Assembly (NCBI GenBank): GCA_009746045.1
Contig: RPFO01000645.1
Location: forward strand, 1,635,586-1,681,585
Source of the DNA: Mesostigma viride
Lineage: Eukaryota > Streptophyta > Mesostigmatophyceae > Mesostigmatales > Mesostigmataceae
Direction: 5' to 3'
DNA length: 46,000 nucleotides
In this document: positions 1-11,000 of the stretch, one piece after another
How the letters are laid out: every line of letters starts with the position of its first letter
How positions within the stretch are numbered: position 1 is the first letter of the stretch
Notes under the pieces: generated by a model
Told to the model about the DNA's origin: nothing
The model's input: the letters and a program-made list of their open reading frames with translations, nothing else
Database searches by the model: none
Translations under genes and position numbers: made by a program

Positions 1-59
1 CTTATCCCGTGAGTGGGATCGAAGGCGGCGGTGACACCCATGCGCAGTTCTACCTCACC

Positions 60-991
60 TACCAGGCCCATGAGGGTAAGGAGCTGGTCCTTTCAAGAGC
101 TCGTCGGCAAGGGTGGTTGACGTCTCACCTAGCTGGCTTCTGGGGGAAACGACGCAGCACCACTAGCTCGGCACTCGCGGCGAGCGCGGTTCGTGACCTC
201 CCGCTGCTGGGCCTGGCGGTGGTCCTCCAGCTCCTGGAGCTTCGTGGCGATGGCGTCGGTGGTTTGAGGCGGTCGCTGACCGCAGCAGGTCCGCATAGGA
301 GAGCGGCGGGAGGTCACCAGCATCCTGCCGGGGTGGCTGGGATGCAATGGTGGCCGTCTGCTCCGCTATCTTTGGGACCTGTGCATGTGGCCAAGGCCTC
401 GGTGTGGGCGGTGATGGCTTCAAGCTTCTTCATGAGCACGCCACCTGTTAAGGCGAGAGACAAGTACGTGCAGCGTGCGTTTCCGAAGCCTGCGCCGCGG
501 TGTGTATAGCGCCGTGAACTGGGGTTGTAGCTTGTAGACGACCCGGGTTTCCACATTGGAGACCCGGGCCTCGACCGAGTTGAGCGTGGTGAACATTCAG
601 CGATGTCATCTTCTCGGCCAGCGGCCAGGTCACGTGCTCCTCCAGCACTGCGCGGATGTCATCCTTGCAGAGGAAGGTGAGCCGATGGCGGGGCTGCCGG
701 CTGTGCGGGGGCGGGGGTGCTGAGCGCTCTGCTGATGTCGCCGAGGCTGCGCTGGTAGTAGCTGGTCAAGATAAACAGGCGTTGGCGTGGTTTGTCATAA
801 GTGTAGAGCCCGGACGTGTCGCGGTAGTCGATAGCTGCCCCCCCCTTCTGGGGCACGAAGCTAGCTTCGATCCGTTCCTGTGCGAGGAAAGCTGGAGGAC
901 CACGACGACTTCCTGCGGCGACAGCCCTTGCCACTCGAGGAGGGAGAACATTCTGTCGCCGGGCAAGAATAGGCTCCATTTGTGGCATCAT
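60..991 (-). pseudogene. decayed ORF1-like (gag-like) remnant of a LINE
   Basis: Reading the minus strand from about 991 downward, protein-like sequence can be followed only by changing frame at least three times (segments near 991-659, 648-448, 556-314 and 423-129). Recognisable pieces are a Pro/Ala-rich linker, a stretch with heptad-like Leu/Val spacing, a short SYADLL motif and a charged segment ending in NRARR. This layout (coiled coil, ADLL-type motif, basic segment) resembles ORF1 of some LINEs, but no zinc finger or RRM signature is intact. No reverse transcriptase follows downstream. The frame breaks indicate an inactive relic. It could equally be an unrelated decayed host gene, so the family call is weak. 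Confidence 0.3.
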
Positions 992-1855
992 GGTTTCTTG
1001 GTCCCAATATGGTTGCCCATTGTCCTAGGGAAAATGTCAAGGAGACAACTGGTCAGCGCAGGCCAGAAATCGGGAGAATCCGGACCATGGTAGCTCGAGC
1101 CTGCCGTTATCTTGTCCGCGTGTTCGAGTCGTTCAGGATGATGAATATGAATGAATGGTGATGGAAATGTGTACATAGCCTTGTGCATTGAAATTATGGC
1201 TGGCTTACGTGTAGAGCGACTAGATGACCTAGACGGTGGGGCCGGAAACAGCTTGCTTGATCAGGGCGTGTGTTTCGAGCCTAACTGGCCGGGAGTGTCC
1301 GTCTGGGGGTAAGCACCATTGCTGCATGCGATCGCTCTCCCACCATTTACGAGGAAATACCCGCAAATGGGAAACCTCTGAAAAGGTCTAGCTAGTCAGA
1401 CATTACGTTAGCCATGCCATGATTCCAAACGTCCAAGAACTGCATGACGGTGCAAAGGCAAAAATCCGGAGTCCTGATGTAGCACTTTCAAATGTGGGGC
1501 CGCGGGAACCAAAAGCCCGCGTATGCCAGAAGACATCGTGTTGCTGCAGCGACGCGACGATGTGGACAACAAATCCAGTGCCAAGCTCGGAACGGCCGCA
1601 AAGGAGATCTGGCATCACAGGGTTTACATGTGCGGAGATACTGCACGATCCAGCCGGTCCACGACCTGTTTGTAGAGCTTGTGCCAAGGGGCAGCACCGG
1701 AGAATTTTTTTTTAACTCATGAGTTAATAACTCACCCCCAGATCAGACCGGGGATCGCCGCCGCGCCTGGTTGCGAGCTACTCCCAGCGGCTGCCCTAGC
1801 GGCGTATCCAGACGGGAAGTCTGCGTAACCAGCGTAAACCAGACGCCAGCCTCCT
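992..1855. other. no supported gene; possible decayed coding sequence at 1403-1697
   Basis: Short ORFs occur on both strands around 1403-1722. A minus-strand frame contains Cys pairs loosely like a retroelement integrase zinc region, but the match is too poor to call. A T9 run and the palindrome AACTCATGAGTT lie near 1706-1730. Nothing else stands out. Confidence 0.3.
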
Positions 1856-2227
1856 AAACTCACGTCGGTAGGTGTACGAATGTAGCCATGCCGTAAGTAC
1901 ATGTAAAAGCTGTTAAAACCCTATGCCAGAGACAGCTGCTGACAAAGTTACAGTGCAGCGGGCACCCCCGGCAGCCATAGCGGGAAGGATATTCCGGAAA
2001 TTAACGGGGGCATCATGGATGTTTATTTAACGTAGATTGACGTGTCCATATCTTGTTGCTAAGCGTTTGACAAGGTAGCGTTACCTGCAATCCAATAAAC
2101 GAGGCAGTGTAGCATGGATTTTCTCCAGAGCTTTACCGTGTTTGTCGTGGCAGAATGTTCCAATGCAGTAGATCAAGAGACACCATTACTATCGATTGTT
2201 CCTTCGCATTGCTGCACCTGCCAATTG
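1856..2227 (+). repeat. left arm of long inverted repeat
   Basis: Matches the reverse complement of 3086-3518 over its whole length, with point differences and small indels. It includes the shared block CTCCAGAGCTTTACCGTG. Confidence 0.8.
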
Positions 2228-3085
2228 ATGCACCACAACCCTTGTAACATTAGCAAAGAGAAAGCAATGTCACATCAGTCACCTTGATCTCAACATGACT
2301 CCCGGGCTCTAAGAAGAAATGCTAGTAATCGTAATCGCCAACCATACAGGCGTATCCGGTCTGGGAAAATTGCAGGCAACACTATTGATACGACTGCCAA
2401 CCAATGTCTTCATCAGAGAAACAGACTACATGATTTATCGTGTTGAGCAAGCATAGGAACAGGTATTGACAATACTGCTGCTATTCTGCCCCGGCTGCTG
2501 GCAAGAGCTCTGCCCAAACCGAACGCAAAAGCTTACCAATGTCATACCATGATACTGTCCTTCAGACAGTACGCGCTTGAGGACCACCGCCAACGCCAAG
2601 GCATCACGCTGGGGCTCTGCAGTCAAACGAAAGTGTCAGGTGAAGCGCTGCTGGTGATAGAAGCAAATACGCTGCCCCAAACCAGCAAGTATGAATAAGC
2701 CATGAAGTGTTCTATACCTGGGGAACGGTCACTGACATGCCGGGCGGGATAAGTATGGAGAGGTTGTGCATTCCAGCGCTTGAGCAAAACGAAAAATGGC
2801 TGCCAACGGTATGACTGTAGCATCACGGCACCAAAAGTGGCCACAGTCTAGCTGAACACATGCTGGCAATAAGGCAAGTCCATGATCATAATAATTATAA
2901 ACAATAAGCACGCCTGCTTGGTGGGCTCTCGCTCGACAACGCACCATCGGGACCTGACCCCAAGCAAGTCCGTTTTAATTGCGTGCTCCTACATTTATGA
3001 TCGCGAGCAAAGTCGCCCGTAACTCGCTTGGATATCGGTCCACCTGGCGACATAACAAGGCAATATCAATCTTTTACGTGAAAAA

Positions 3086-3518
3086 CAATTGGCAGATGCA
3101 GCAATGCGAAGGAACATCGATAGTAATGGCGTCACTTGATCTACTGCATTGGAACATTCTGCCACGACAAACACGGTAAAGCTCTGGAGAAAATCCACGC
3201 TACAATGCCTCATTTATTGGATTGCAGGTAACGCTACCTTGTACGTACTCTCAGCAAAATGGAAACGTCAATCTACGTTTAATAAACATCCATGCCGCCC
3301 CCGTCCATTTCCAGAATATCGTTCCCGCTATGGCTGTCGGGGGTGCCCGCTGCACTTCTAGTGTCACTCTATCAGCAGCTGTCTCTGGCATGGGGTTTGA
3401 ACAGCTTGTACCTGTACTTACGGCATGGCTACATTCGTACTCCTACCGACGTTGTTGTTGTTGTTGTTGTTGTGTCCCACCGACGTGTCCTACCGACGTG
3501 TCCTACCGACGTGAGTTT
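3086..3518 (-). repeat. right arm of long inverted repeat
   Basis: Reverse complement of the left arm. It carries extra tandem growth near its outer end (3451-3518): a (GTT)n run followed by three CGACGTG-containing repeats that the left arm has only once. Confidence 0.8.
3451..3473 (+). repeat. (GTT)n microsatellite
   Basis: About seven consecutive GTT units, inside the right arm of the inverted-repeat element and absent from the left arm. Confidence 0.9.
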
Positions 3519-3807
3519 ATGATGGTACCTACGGACATGTGGATATTTTTCAGGAGAGTCCTAGCCGTACTGGTCTTTCTGTACGTGTCATTGACTATCA
3601 GCCGTCAACACTAGCCGTCGCATCCTACGAGCAGAGCAGAAAACCACATGAGTCGTTTGACTTTTCCGCCTCTGAGTGGCAGAGCACGTCAGATGTCATC
3701 CCATGAGGCTGTCCTTTTATTTCAGGCCTCTCAACGCCAAGAATTCACCCTCAGTCGGAGCTTACCAATTGGCGCCCAAAGGCAGCGTCCGGGCAATGCG
3801 GGGAAAG

Positions 3808-3882
3808 ATGGCCGGCCGGGTGTTTTCATCGACGTCCTTCCTGACTATTGCATACCTGGCTATCCTCCAAGGCGTGGTGGTG
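3808..3882 (+). CDS. candidate signal-peptide exon, possibly exon 1 of the RTX/root-cap gene
   Basis: An ATG in good context (A at -3, G at +4) opens a 25-codon segment with a polar start, then a hydrophobic core (FLTIAYLAILQGVVV). It ends exactly at a GTAAGC donor in phase 0. That is the form expected of a secretory signal exon, and the downstream gene encodes extracellular-type domains but lacks a visible start. The link is inference: 2.7 kb separates this exon from the first secure exon, and at least one small intermediate exon would be needed to reach its phase 1 acceptor. An upstream in-frame ATG four codons earlier could be used instead. Confidence 0.3.
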
Positions 3883-4580
3883 GTAAGCTATCTCACGACA
3901 TCATTGCGGATCCGGGTTATTTTCAACCGGCTACTCTCTCTCGTACCGTTATTATTAACCCCGACTTCTCCCGCCAGCTTTGTTTTCGGTATTCACTGTT
4001 CTGTAATATACTCATCAGCTGATCGCGATCACATTAATTATGTAGTCACTTTTTCACAGCTTCCATGATGTAATATGCAGACTAGCATAGCTGAGCGCTA
4101 GCACTCGCACACAGCTTGGGTTTGTGAGCACCCACGTACAAAATGCCAGCTGGCTCTCCTAGCTGTGAGTAGACGTTCATATGATGCACCTCATGCGGTT
4201 TGCCTTCGAGCGTTCATATTGACAGAACGGACGTGGTCCCTGCCCCCTTCTCCTTCTGTGCAGCATGCAAGGATTGAAAGATGCACTGTTAAGTCCTCCG
4301 ATCCTTGTTTCCCTACATATTTGGTCACTGGATCTTATGCTTTAGTTGATTTAGTTGTTTTATATCAGCCTTCGCTGTATATTTTGTATGTCAAACTCCG
4401 GCACAATGTATCAACTACCATTCGATGACTGGCAATGAATAGCCTGGAATCTGGGTTTGTTTGGTGAAGAGGCCTTAACGCAAGCAGCCAAATGTTTGGT
4501 GGGGTGGGGGAGGTGTCTTGGGGTTGTGTAAGTATAAATAACTAGCTGTTTGCAACAACCCTGGAGCGATTGTAAGTTTC

Positions 4581-4607
4581 GGGGGGGGGGGGGGGGGGGG
4601 GGGGGGG
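4581..4607 (+). repeat. G27 homopolymer
   Basis: Twenty-seven uninterrupted G residues, followed by further G-rich sequence to about 4960 with many GGGG runs. The plus strand could form G-quadruplexes. The exact length is prone to sequencing error. Confidence 0.85.
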
Positions 4608-5412
4608 AGGAGGGCAAATTGTAGGGGGAGTTGGAGTTGGGGGAAACCGGGGGAACAGAGCCCTGCCAACCCTCATCAACCTCTTTTAGTCTCTGCCTGA
4701 GAGACTGGGAGGGGGGGCAGGGATTCATGGGTCCTCCCTCCCTGTGTGACCCCCTTTAGACTAGGGGGACACCAATCTTCCAAGCTGGGTTTTCAGGGTT
4801 CAGCCCCCCTTGGCGCCAAATTGGGCCGTATGGGGGCTTCAACAGGGGGTGCAGGGTGGGAGAAGGGCTCTGAGCCTTTGCCCCCCAGATCCAGATTCAA
4901 ACTAGGAGGGATAGGGGCTATGCAACCAGGGGTGCACGGGGAGTGACGGCTGACTGGGGGTGACTTTACATTCGCTCCGGGATTGGTGGAACCAGGCGGC
5001 TGGCATGATCTTTCTCAAGCTGCATACGTGGGTAATCTAGCTGCATGTTGCCGCCGATGCCTGCATGTCTTCAGTGACGTAGTGGCCAACGTAACACCGT
5101 GCATAGTAGTGCGCTCATCAGCACGCCCGTGCTGACTGTGCCACGCAGGCAGCCTGGGACGCACATTGACGTTGGCAAAGTTTGAAACTGCATCACAGTC
5201 TGCGTGCTGGTTGCTATATTGTGGCGGGTGGGATCCCAGCATCTGCATTGTATGTAGTACCTGGGGCCAATCTGCGCGATAATCATGCAGATTTCTTTTT
5301 TAGTCAGCTTCCGATCTGCAAAACCTCTCTAACAAAATGAAATAATACATAGTAACATCCTAGCAAGACATCGCCCCGACCTGCCTTCTTGTATCCCTCT
5401 TTCCAACTGCAG

Positions 5413-5443
5413 CAGCCCGGGATGGCGTTACACAATTACACAG
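5413..5443 (+). CDS. candidate 31-nt micro-exon
   Basis: Bounded by a pyrimidine-rich acceptor (TTTCCAACTGCAG) and a strong donor (GTACGT). Read in phase 0 it ends in phase 1, which would join the candidate exon at 3808-3882 to the phase 1 acceptor at 6627 without a stop. Only splice-signal quality and phase support it. Confidence 0.22.
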
Positions 5444-6626
5444 GTACGTTTTACATCCAGAATCCTGTTGTGAAACATGGGCCATAGCACAGGCTGCCTG
5501 TCATACTGTCCTTAACCTCGCTCATGTGCACCGATTGATGCGTTACCTAGTAGTACCCTGTGCGGTGCACATACGTAAGTACGCACGCACACAAGCATGT
5601 CACACACGACCAATGCACCCGCCGCAATGCAATGCAGGGCACCCTGCCACCCAGATCCATTCCCACCACAGTCCCTCCCATCCCACCATCCTGCACCGAC
5701 CAATTGTGATGTCCCAGTAGCCTAGTTCTTGCACTCAATTTGGCGTGACTGATTTATGGGTGGGGACTGCAGCGTCAAAAAAGTAAGGAGGATGATTGAG
5801 GGAGCTAGATGGGGGTACCTTGTTGCTTTAGTTTGGCTGCATTTACCACCCAGTGCATCGTCGGCGGCATCTTTATCGCACTGTAGCAGAGAACATGGCC
5901 GGCTTAGGGCAGCTTGGGGAGCGTCAAGGCCTGAGCCTTGCCGGCGAAATATTTTAATGTGTTGGTTGGCGAAATACGTAATGCATTTCCACAGGCTCTG
6001 GTTCTGAATGTGCTGCCGCTGTAGATATTGATGTCACAGAACGTTGGAAGCCGTCCAATCCTGGCAAGAAGTAAATTGTTTTCCAGCCCTTGCGAAAAGT
6101 TAGTGCGGCCGGCATCTCTAGCGTGACATTCAAAGTGTGCGACCGCCATGGAGGTCCTCTTTTTCCTGTTCGCATGGCCTGGCTTTAAGTCTCTCTAATA
6201 ATAATGTTTCTATTGGCAACATGACAGTCTGTATGGTAGTTGCTGGTTGTCTGTATCTTATCGTGCATCTTCTCTTCGGGGCCACTGACTGGGCTTAGTT
6301 TTTGCATGGCCGGGCACACTTATGCAGCTAGTGCATGGTTGCAAAGCTCCTTCCTTTCTATTGCTGTGTGGTAGCAATGCGAACCTATGCCCTGGCACAC
6401 ATGGCAAACAATGTCTTTAGATAATAACGATTGAGCTGTTTTCTACAGCAACTATGAATGTTTCGTGAATACTTTGGGGTGGTTTCTGTCTTGTGTTTCA
6501 CCATGAAGTGGGGCCATCGGCCGGGCATGCTATATGGTGTTGCCGGCCCTCCCTGAGCCTATGTATGTGTAACTGCTGCGATGCAATTCTTCTGGCTTGT
6601 TGATTGTTACGTTGTGCCACATACAG

Positions 6627-8048
6627 GCGGGAATGGCAAGGACAGCGTCCTTATTGATGTTGGTTATCTTGACTATGGCAGCGCTGCTGTATCGGGCGAA
6701 GATGGCAACGACATTATCGATGTAGGTGTCTATGATACTGACGGTGAAGTTGCTGTATCGGGCGGCCATGGCAACGATGACGTCCGTGTTGATGTCGATC
6801 ATAGCAGCAATGGCATTGCCGTATCGGGCGGCCATGGCAACAACACCATTGGTGGAGATGCCTTTGCTAATTATGGCGAAGTTTCCGATTGTGACGAGGA
6901 TGGCAACTGCAACTTTAATGTAATTGTCATCAATGAAACAGCCGACATTGCTGTATCGGGCGGCGATGGCAACGACATAATCTTTGCAGTTGTAGTCCCG
7001 GCTATTTCAGGCGACATGGCTTTATCGGGCGGCAATGGCAGCGACACCATCAATGCAGTTGTCTCGGCTACTTCAGGTGACATTGCTGTATCGGGCGGCG
7101 ATGGCATCGACACCATCATTGTAGGTGTCGATGCTACTTCAGGCGACGTTGCTGTATCGGGCGGCGATGGCATCGACACCATCAATGCAGTTGTTTCGGC
7201 TACTTCAGGCGATGTTGCTGTATCGGGCGGCGATGGCATCGACGCCATCACTGTAGGTGTCGGTGCTACTTCAGGCGACATTGCTGTATCGGGCGGCGAT
7301 GGCGACGGCATCATTAGTGTAGCTGTCGGTGCTACTTCAGGCGACTTTGATGTATTGGGCGGCGATGGCATCGACATCATCAATGTATTTGCCAATGCTA
7401 CTTCAGGCGACATTGCTGTATTGGGCGGTGATGGCAACGACGCCATCACTGTAGGTGTCGGTGCTACTTCAGGCGACGTTGCTGTATCGGGCGGCGATGG
7501 CAACGACACCATCGTTGCAGATGTCAGTGCTACTTCAGGCGACGTTGATGTATCGGGCGGCGATGGCAACGACATCATTGGTGTAATTGTCTACGGAAAT
7601 AATATTACTGATGGCGACATCTCCGTATCGGGCGGCAACGGCAATGACAAACTCATCAATATCGGGACGGGCAGGGTCACCATGGATGGTGGTGATGGCG
7701 TCGATCGTTTACAGGGTGGGGATGGATCGGACACACTCTGGGGTGGGGATGGATCGGACACACTCTGGGGTGGTGCCGGCAATGACACCGTGTCTGGGGA
7801 GGGGGGGGCTGACTACCTCCACGGGGAAGATGATGCGGACTATGACAAGCTGTACGGTGGCACGGGCAGCGACGTCCTGGTTGGCGGCGCGCGCGACCTT
7901 GTCAATGGGGGAGAGGATGACGACATCCTGGTGGGCCTGGATGGCAGCACGCGGTTCGTGGGCGGGCCGGGCATGAACATCATCATCGATGGGCGAGGGC
8001 TCAGTTACACGGTCAACAACGAGCAGGGGGGAACGGACCACTATGCAG
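6627..8048 (+). CDS. exon: RTX-like calcium-binding repeat domain
   Basis: This 1,422-bp exon follows CATACAG and ends at a GTATGG donor. It encodes two repeat styles. The first part repeats a unit of about 22 residues built on ATSGDxAVSGGDGxDTI; eight successive 66-bp copies start near 7067, 7133, 7199, 7265, 7331, 7397, 7463 and 7529, preceded by more diverged copies. From about 7680 the pattern tightens to canonical RTX nonapeptides (GGDGSDTLW, GGAGNDTVS), including an almost exact 27-bp duplication near 7716-7770. In RTX proteins the GGxGxD loops bind Ca2+ and form a parallel beta-roll; the 22-residue units probably form a wider beta-helix of the same kind. There is no toxin domain. Confidence 0.85.
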
Positions 8049-11000
8049 GTATGGCGCCCGGGCGAGATAGCTGAGCCATCTGATTGCTTCATGGCGGATG
8101 CCTGCGTGATTTATTACTTTAATACTAATTATCTAATTACTATGGGGGCGTGGACAAGTATGCTGGTAGGGGCCGGGTGAGGTCACTGGGCCATTGGTGC
8201 TGCATGGTGGGCATGTGTACATGGTTTGCTAAGGTTGTTTCATTTGCTAAGGTTGTTTTGTAGTAGCAGCTGAAACACAGTACTGCTGGGTATGTTGTGT
8301 GAGTTTCTCATACATATGGAGGAGGGATAATATATATATATATATATATAACTCTGCTGGCTTGAACCCGCCAGATGGCCTGTACTGATGGCCATTTTTC
8401 ACTTCTGTCCATGTCTGCATTTTATGGTGGTTGCATTTAGCTACTAGTGTCACCTACTGTATATGCCTGCATGCTGAGGGAGGCACATTGTACTATAACC
8501 ACTACTTGACAGGCTGCGGTGATGTTTATAGGGTGCACTGGCTATAAAATACTGATGCATTATTCGATAGGTAGTTCGCAGTCAGTAGGCAACTAGTATT
8601 GAGTTTAGCTGTAATTGAATGATCAGTTGTCATACTGTCGCGACCAGTTACCAATTGCTGCATTACTCCCTGGCAGGCCCTGTTTGCATGGTCAGGATAT
8701 GTAAACTTTGATTGGGGCAATGCTGTCACGGTTTGCGGGCCGGGCGCCACGCCAACCTGGCAAATTATGCGGTACACGTGAGCTTGCTGGTTTGATCTGC
8801 CTTGTAAATTTAAAGAATCCTGAGTAATGCACACAAAGTTCTGGAATTGGACTGTACATTGTACCACGCACATGTGAATAAGTATTTGCATGCACAGTAG
8901 GCTGTCTTTGGAGCACACATGAAGGGGGCTTAATCATTTGGGCCCACGCATGCTTGTGCATTATTATAGAAAGCAGAGTCACTAATTAAGCGCGCTTCTC
9001 CTTAAGCTGATGCTGCTTTAAGGAGGAAAGGATACGTTTGTGTCTGCATGCATTCCAGTGCCTATGTCTGCATATTTATCGTTGGTCATGCGTGACACCC
9101 TGTCCCATGGTGGTTCCATGGACCCTATCGACCCGACCAGTCTGTGCCGACAACCGCAGGGGGCATGACTGGGGCTGTCCTGTGGGCTTTGCCTGCAAGC
9201 TGAGTGATGGGCGATCTCCGGGCCATCGCCAGGCGGGGGACAAGTGCTTGACAGGTTTGTGTACACGCCTAAGTTATTTGATGCTGCTGCATTTAGGTGG
9301 CATAATTTCTTTGGGACATATTCTGTGCGGGGACTGAACTGAATGCAGGCGTGAGGCAGGCCGGCAGATATGAGTGGTCACCTCGAACCGTGCCGGATGC
9401 CAGATCTGTTGCCCTCCCGCAAGTTCATCGATCGCTCCAGCCAACACTTCATGTGACTTTTTCCTTCTGTGCTTCCCCACAGCGCTTCACTTTGCTTTAG
9501 TACATGGGCATAGTGGCCACGGTGCAGATTAGCGCACCAAGTAGGCGACGAACTTGACCTTAACGTCCGCTGACGACATATCCCCCTTGCCACCATCCCC
9601 ACTTTGTTCTTGTCACATTCGGCCCTTTGCTCGGATTGGTGCCGGCCTTGTGAGAACCTGGCCACACGCTGGCGCGGTATGAACTTCCCTACATTCTGCA
9701 GCTTGTTACGCCAACAACATCACGGTCCTGGGCAACACCTTGGTCGCCCCGTCCTCCTGCAGCACAGGCCAGTTTGTCCAGGCCAGCTACCTCATATCCT
9801 TTGCCACGTGCAACTACAACGACACCCTCGATGTTGACTTGGTTCGCGAGGTGGTGGCCGACTGGTTGGGCTTGCCCCCCTGCCGGGTGGGCGTGAACGC
9901 CACGCTCGGTGGCAGCAGCAGCCGCCGGCGGCACCTGCTGCAGCTGGGTGAGCTGGCAGAGGACCAGATCGAGATCGTGATCGAGTCGTTTGCGTCGTCC
10001 GATCGCAGCCTGCAGGCCATCAAGGACATCTTCCAGTCAGCGGGTTTCGTCGCCTTGCTGGCGGACTTGTTCGAGCCCTTTGGCGTTGTTGCAGAGGCGG
10101 CGCTTGCGGCCCCGGTGCGTGAGGTTGATCTGGCGTCCGCCACATCCGACCCCCACTTTGTGAGCGCGCGCGGCGACCGCTTCGACTTTGTGGGCAGCGC
10201 GGAGCGGTCGTACTGCGTGCTGTCGGACGTGCGGGTACACGTGAACGCGCGGCTCATGGGTGCTACTGGTGCATCGGATGCCGGTACTAGCGGTGCCAGC
10301 ATTATTAAGGCGGCCAGCGCCCGCCGTGTCTCCAAGAAGGGTGCTGATGCCCGAACGTGGATGGACCAGATCAGCGTCCTGTACGGGGACGACCGCGTGC
10401 TGGTGGACGCGGATTCACGCTCAGGGACTCCCTATGCTGCCTCATTTGGGACCGTCCTCTTGAACGGGGTAAGTCGCTGGTACTTTCGGGGTTTGTGCTT
10501 CAGTGGCGGCGGTGCAGGCAGTGTGAGACGAGCTGAAAAATTCAGGCACAAGGGGCTGAAAAGGATGCTGGCTGCACTCGGGCTGTTTATGCCGTGTGGC
10601 TGTACTGTCGCACGTTCACTATAAATTTTGTTATGGCCATCCTTTAGGGCAGCATGGCTATGATTGGCTAGAGCTGACATCATGGCAAGGTGATGCGTCG
10701 GCCATGCGTATGCGTGTGGCTGGAAGTGGCCCCGGCGTGTGGGCGGTTCCATGTGTAGCAGGGGACAAGATTGGCTCGTATCTAGAAATGGGGGCGCGTA
10801 GGGCGAAATGCGTACCAGAAATATTAGGAGACGCAGACGCATGCCAGTTCAACGCTGGGTCCGTCCTACTCAACTTCCATTGCCACTTGTTTCTAGCTGG
10901 CATTGGGCTCTGGGCGCCTCACGTGACGGCGCAAGGTTGGGGTGATCTGTGCAGGTGGTAGTGGGGTCGGGTTTGCATGGGTGGGTGGGCATATGACTGA

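Larger units (their letters stand above)
1856..3518. mobile_element. DNA element with long terminal inverted repeats, non-autonomous
   Basis: The left arm (1856-2227) and the right arm (3086-3518) are reverse complements of each other with scattered substitutions. Both ends read AAACTCACGTCGGTAGG inward, and similarity stops at CAATTG on the inner side of each arm. The right arm is longer because it holds a GTT microsatellite and a triplicated CGACGTG block near its end. The 858-bp centre (2228-3085) has no credible ORF, so the element would need a transposase from elsewhere. No convincing target duplication was found. Long arms of this type occur in Mutator-like and foldback elements; the superfamily is not determined. 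Confidence 0.75.
3883..6626. other. no secure gene; candidate intron/intergenic sequence
   Basis: Many short ORFs are present but none has a recognisable domain. Features seen are a 27-G run (4581-4607) in a G-rich block, and a candidate 31-nt exon at 5413-5443. A further possible exon starts near 5995 after TTTCCACAG but meets a stop about 25 codons in. Confidence 0.4.

Noticed and set aside
1403-1697. LTR-retrotransposon integrase fragment
   Set aside because: A few Cys/His/Trp positions look suggestive in one minus frame, but no HHCC or DDE order could be followed.
6581-6626. ATG at 6581 as the gene start
   Set aside because: It lies upstream of a clear CATACAG acceptor, and the residues before the repeats resemble neither a signal peptide nor the repeats.
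6871-7578. 235-residue minus-strand repeat ORF
   Set aside because: Mirror of the RTX repeats; its periodicity comes from the plus-strand repeats.
6627-8048. Bacterial RTX toxin
   Set aside because: Only the calcium-binding repeats are present. They are spliced to plant-type domains, with no pore-forming or enzymatic domain.
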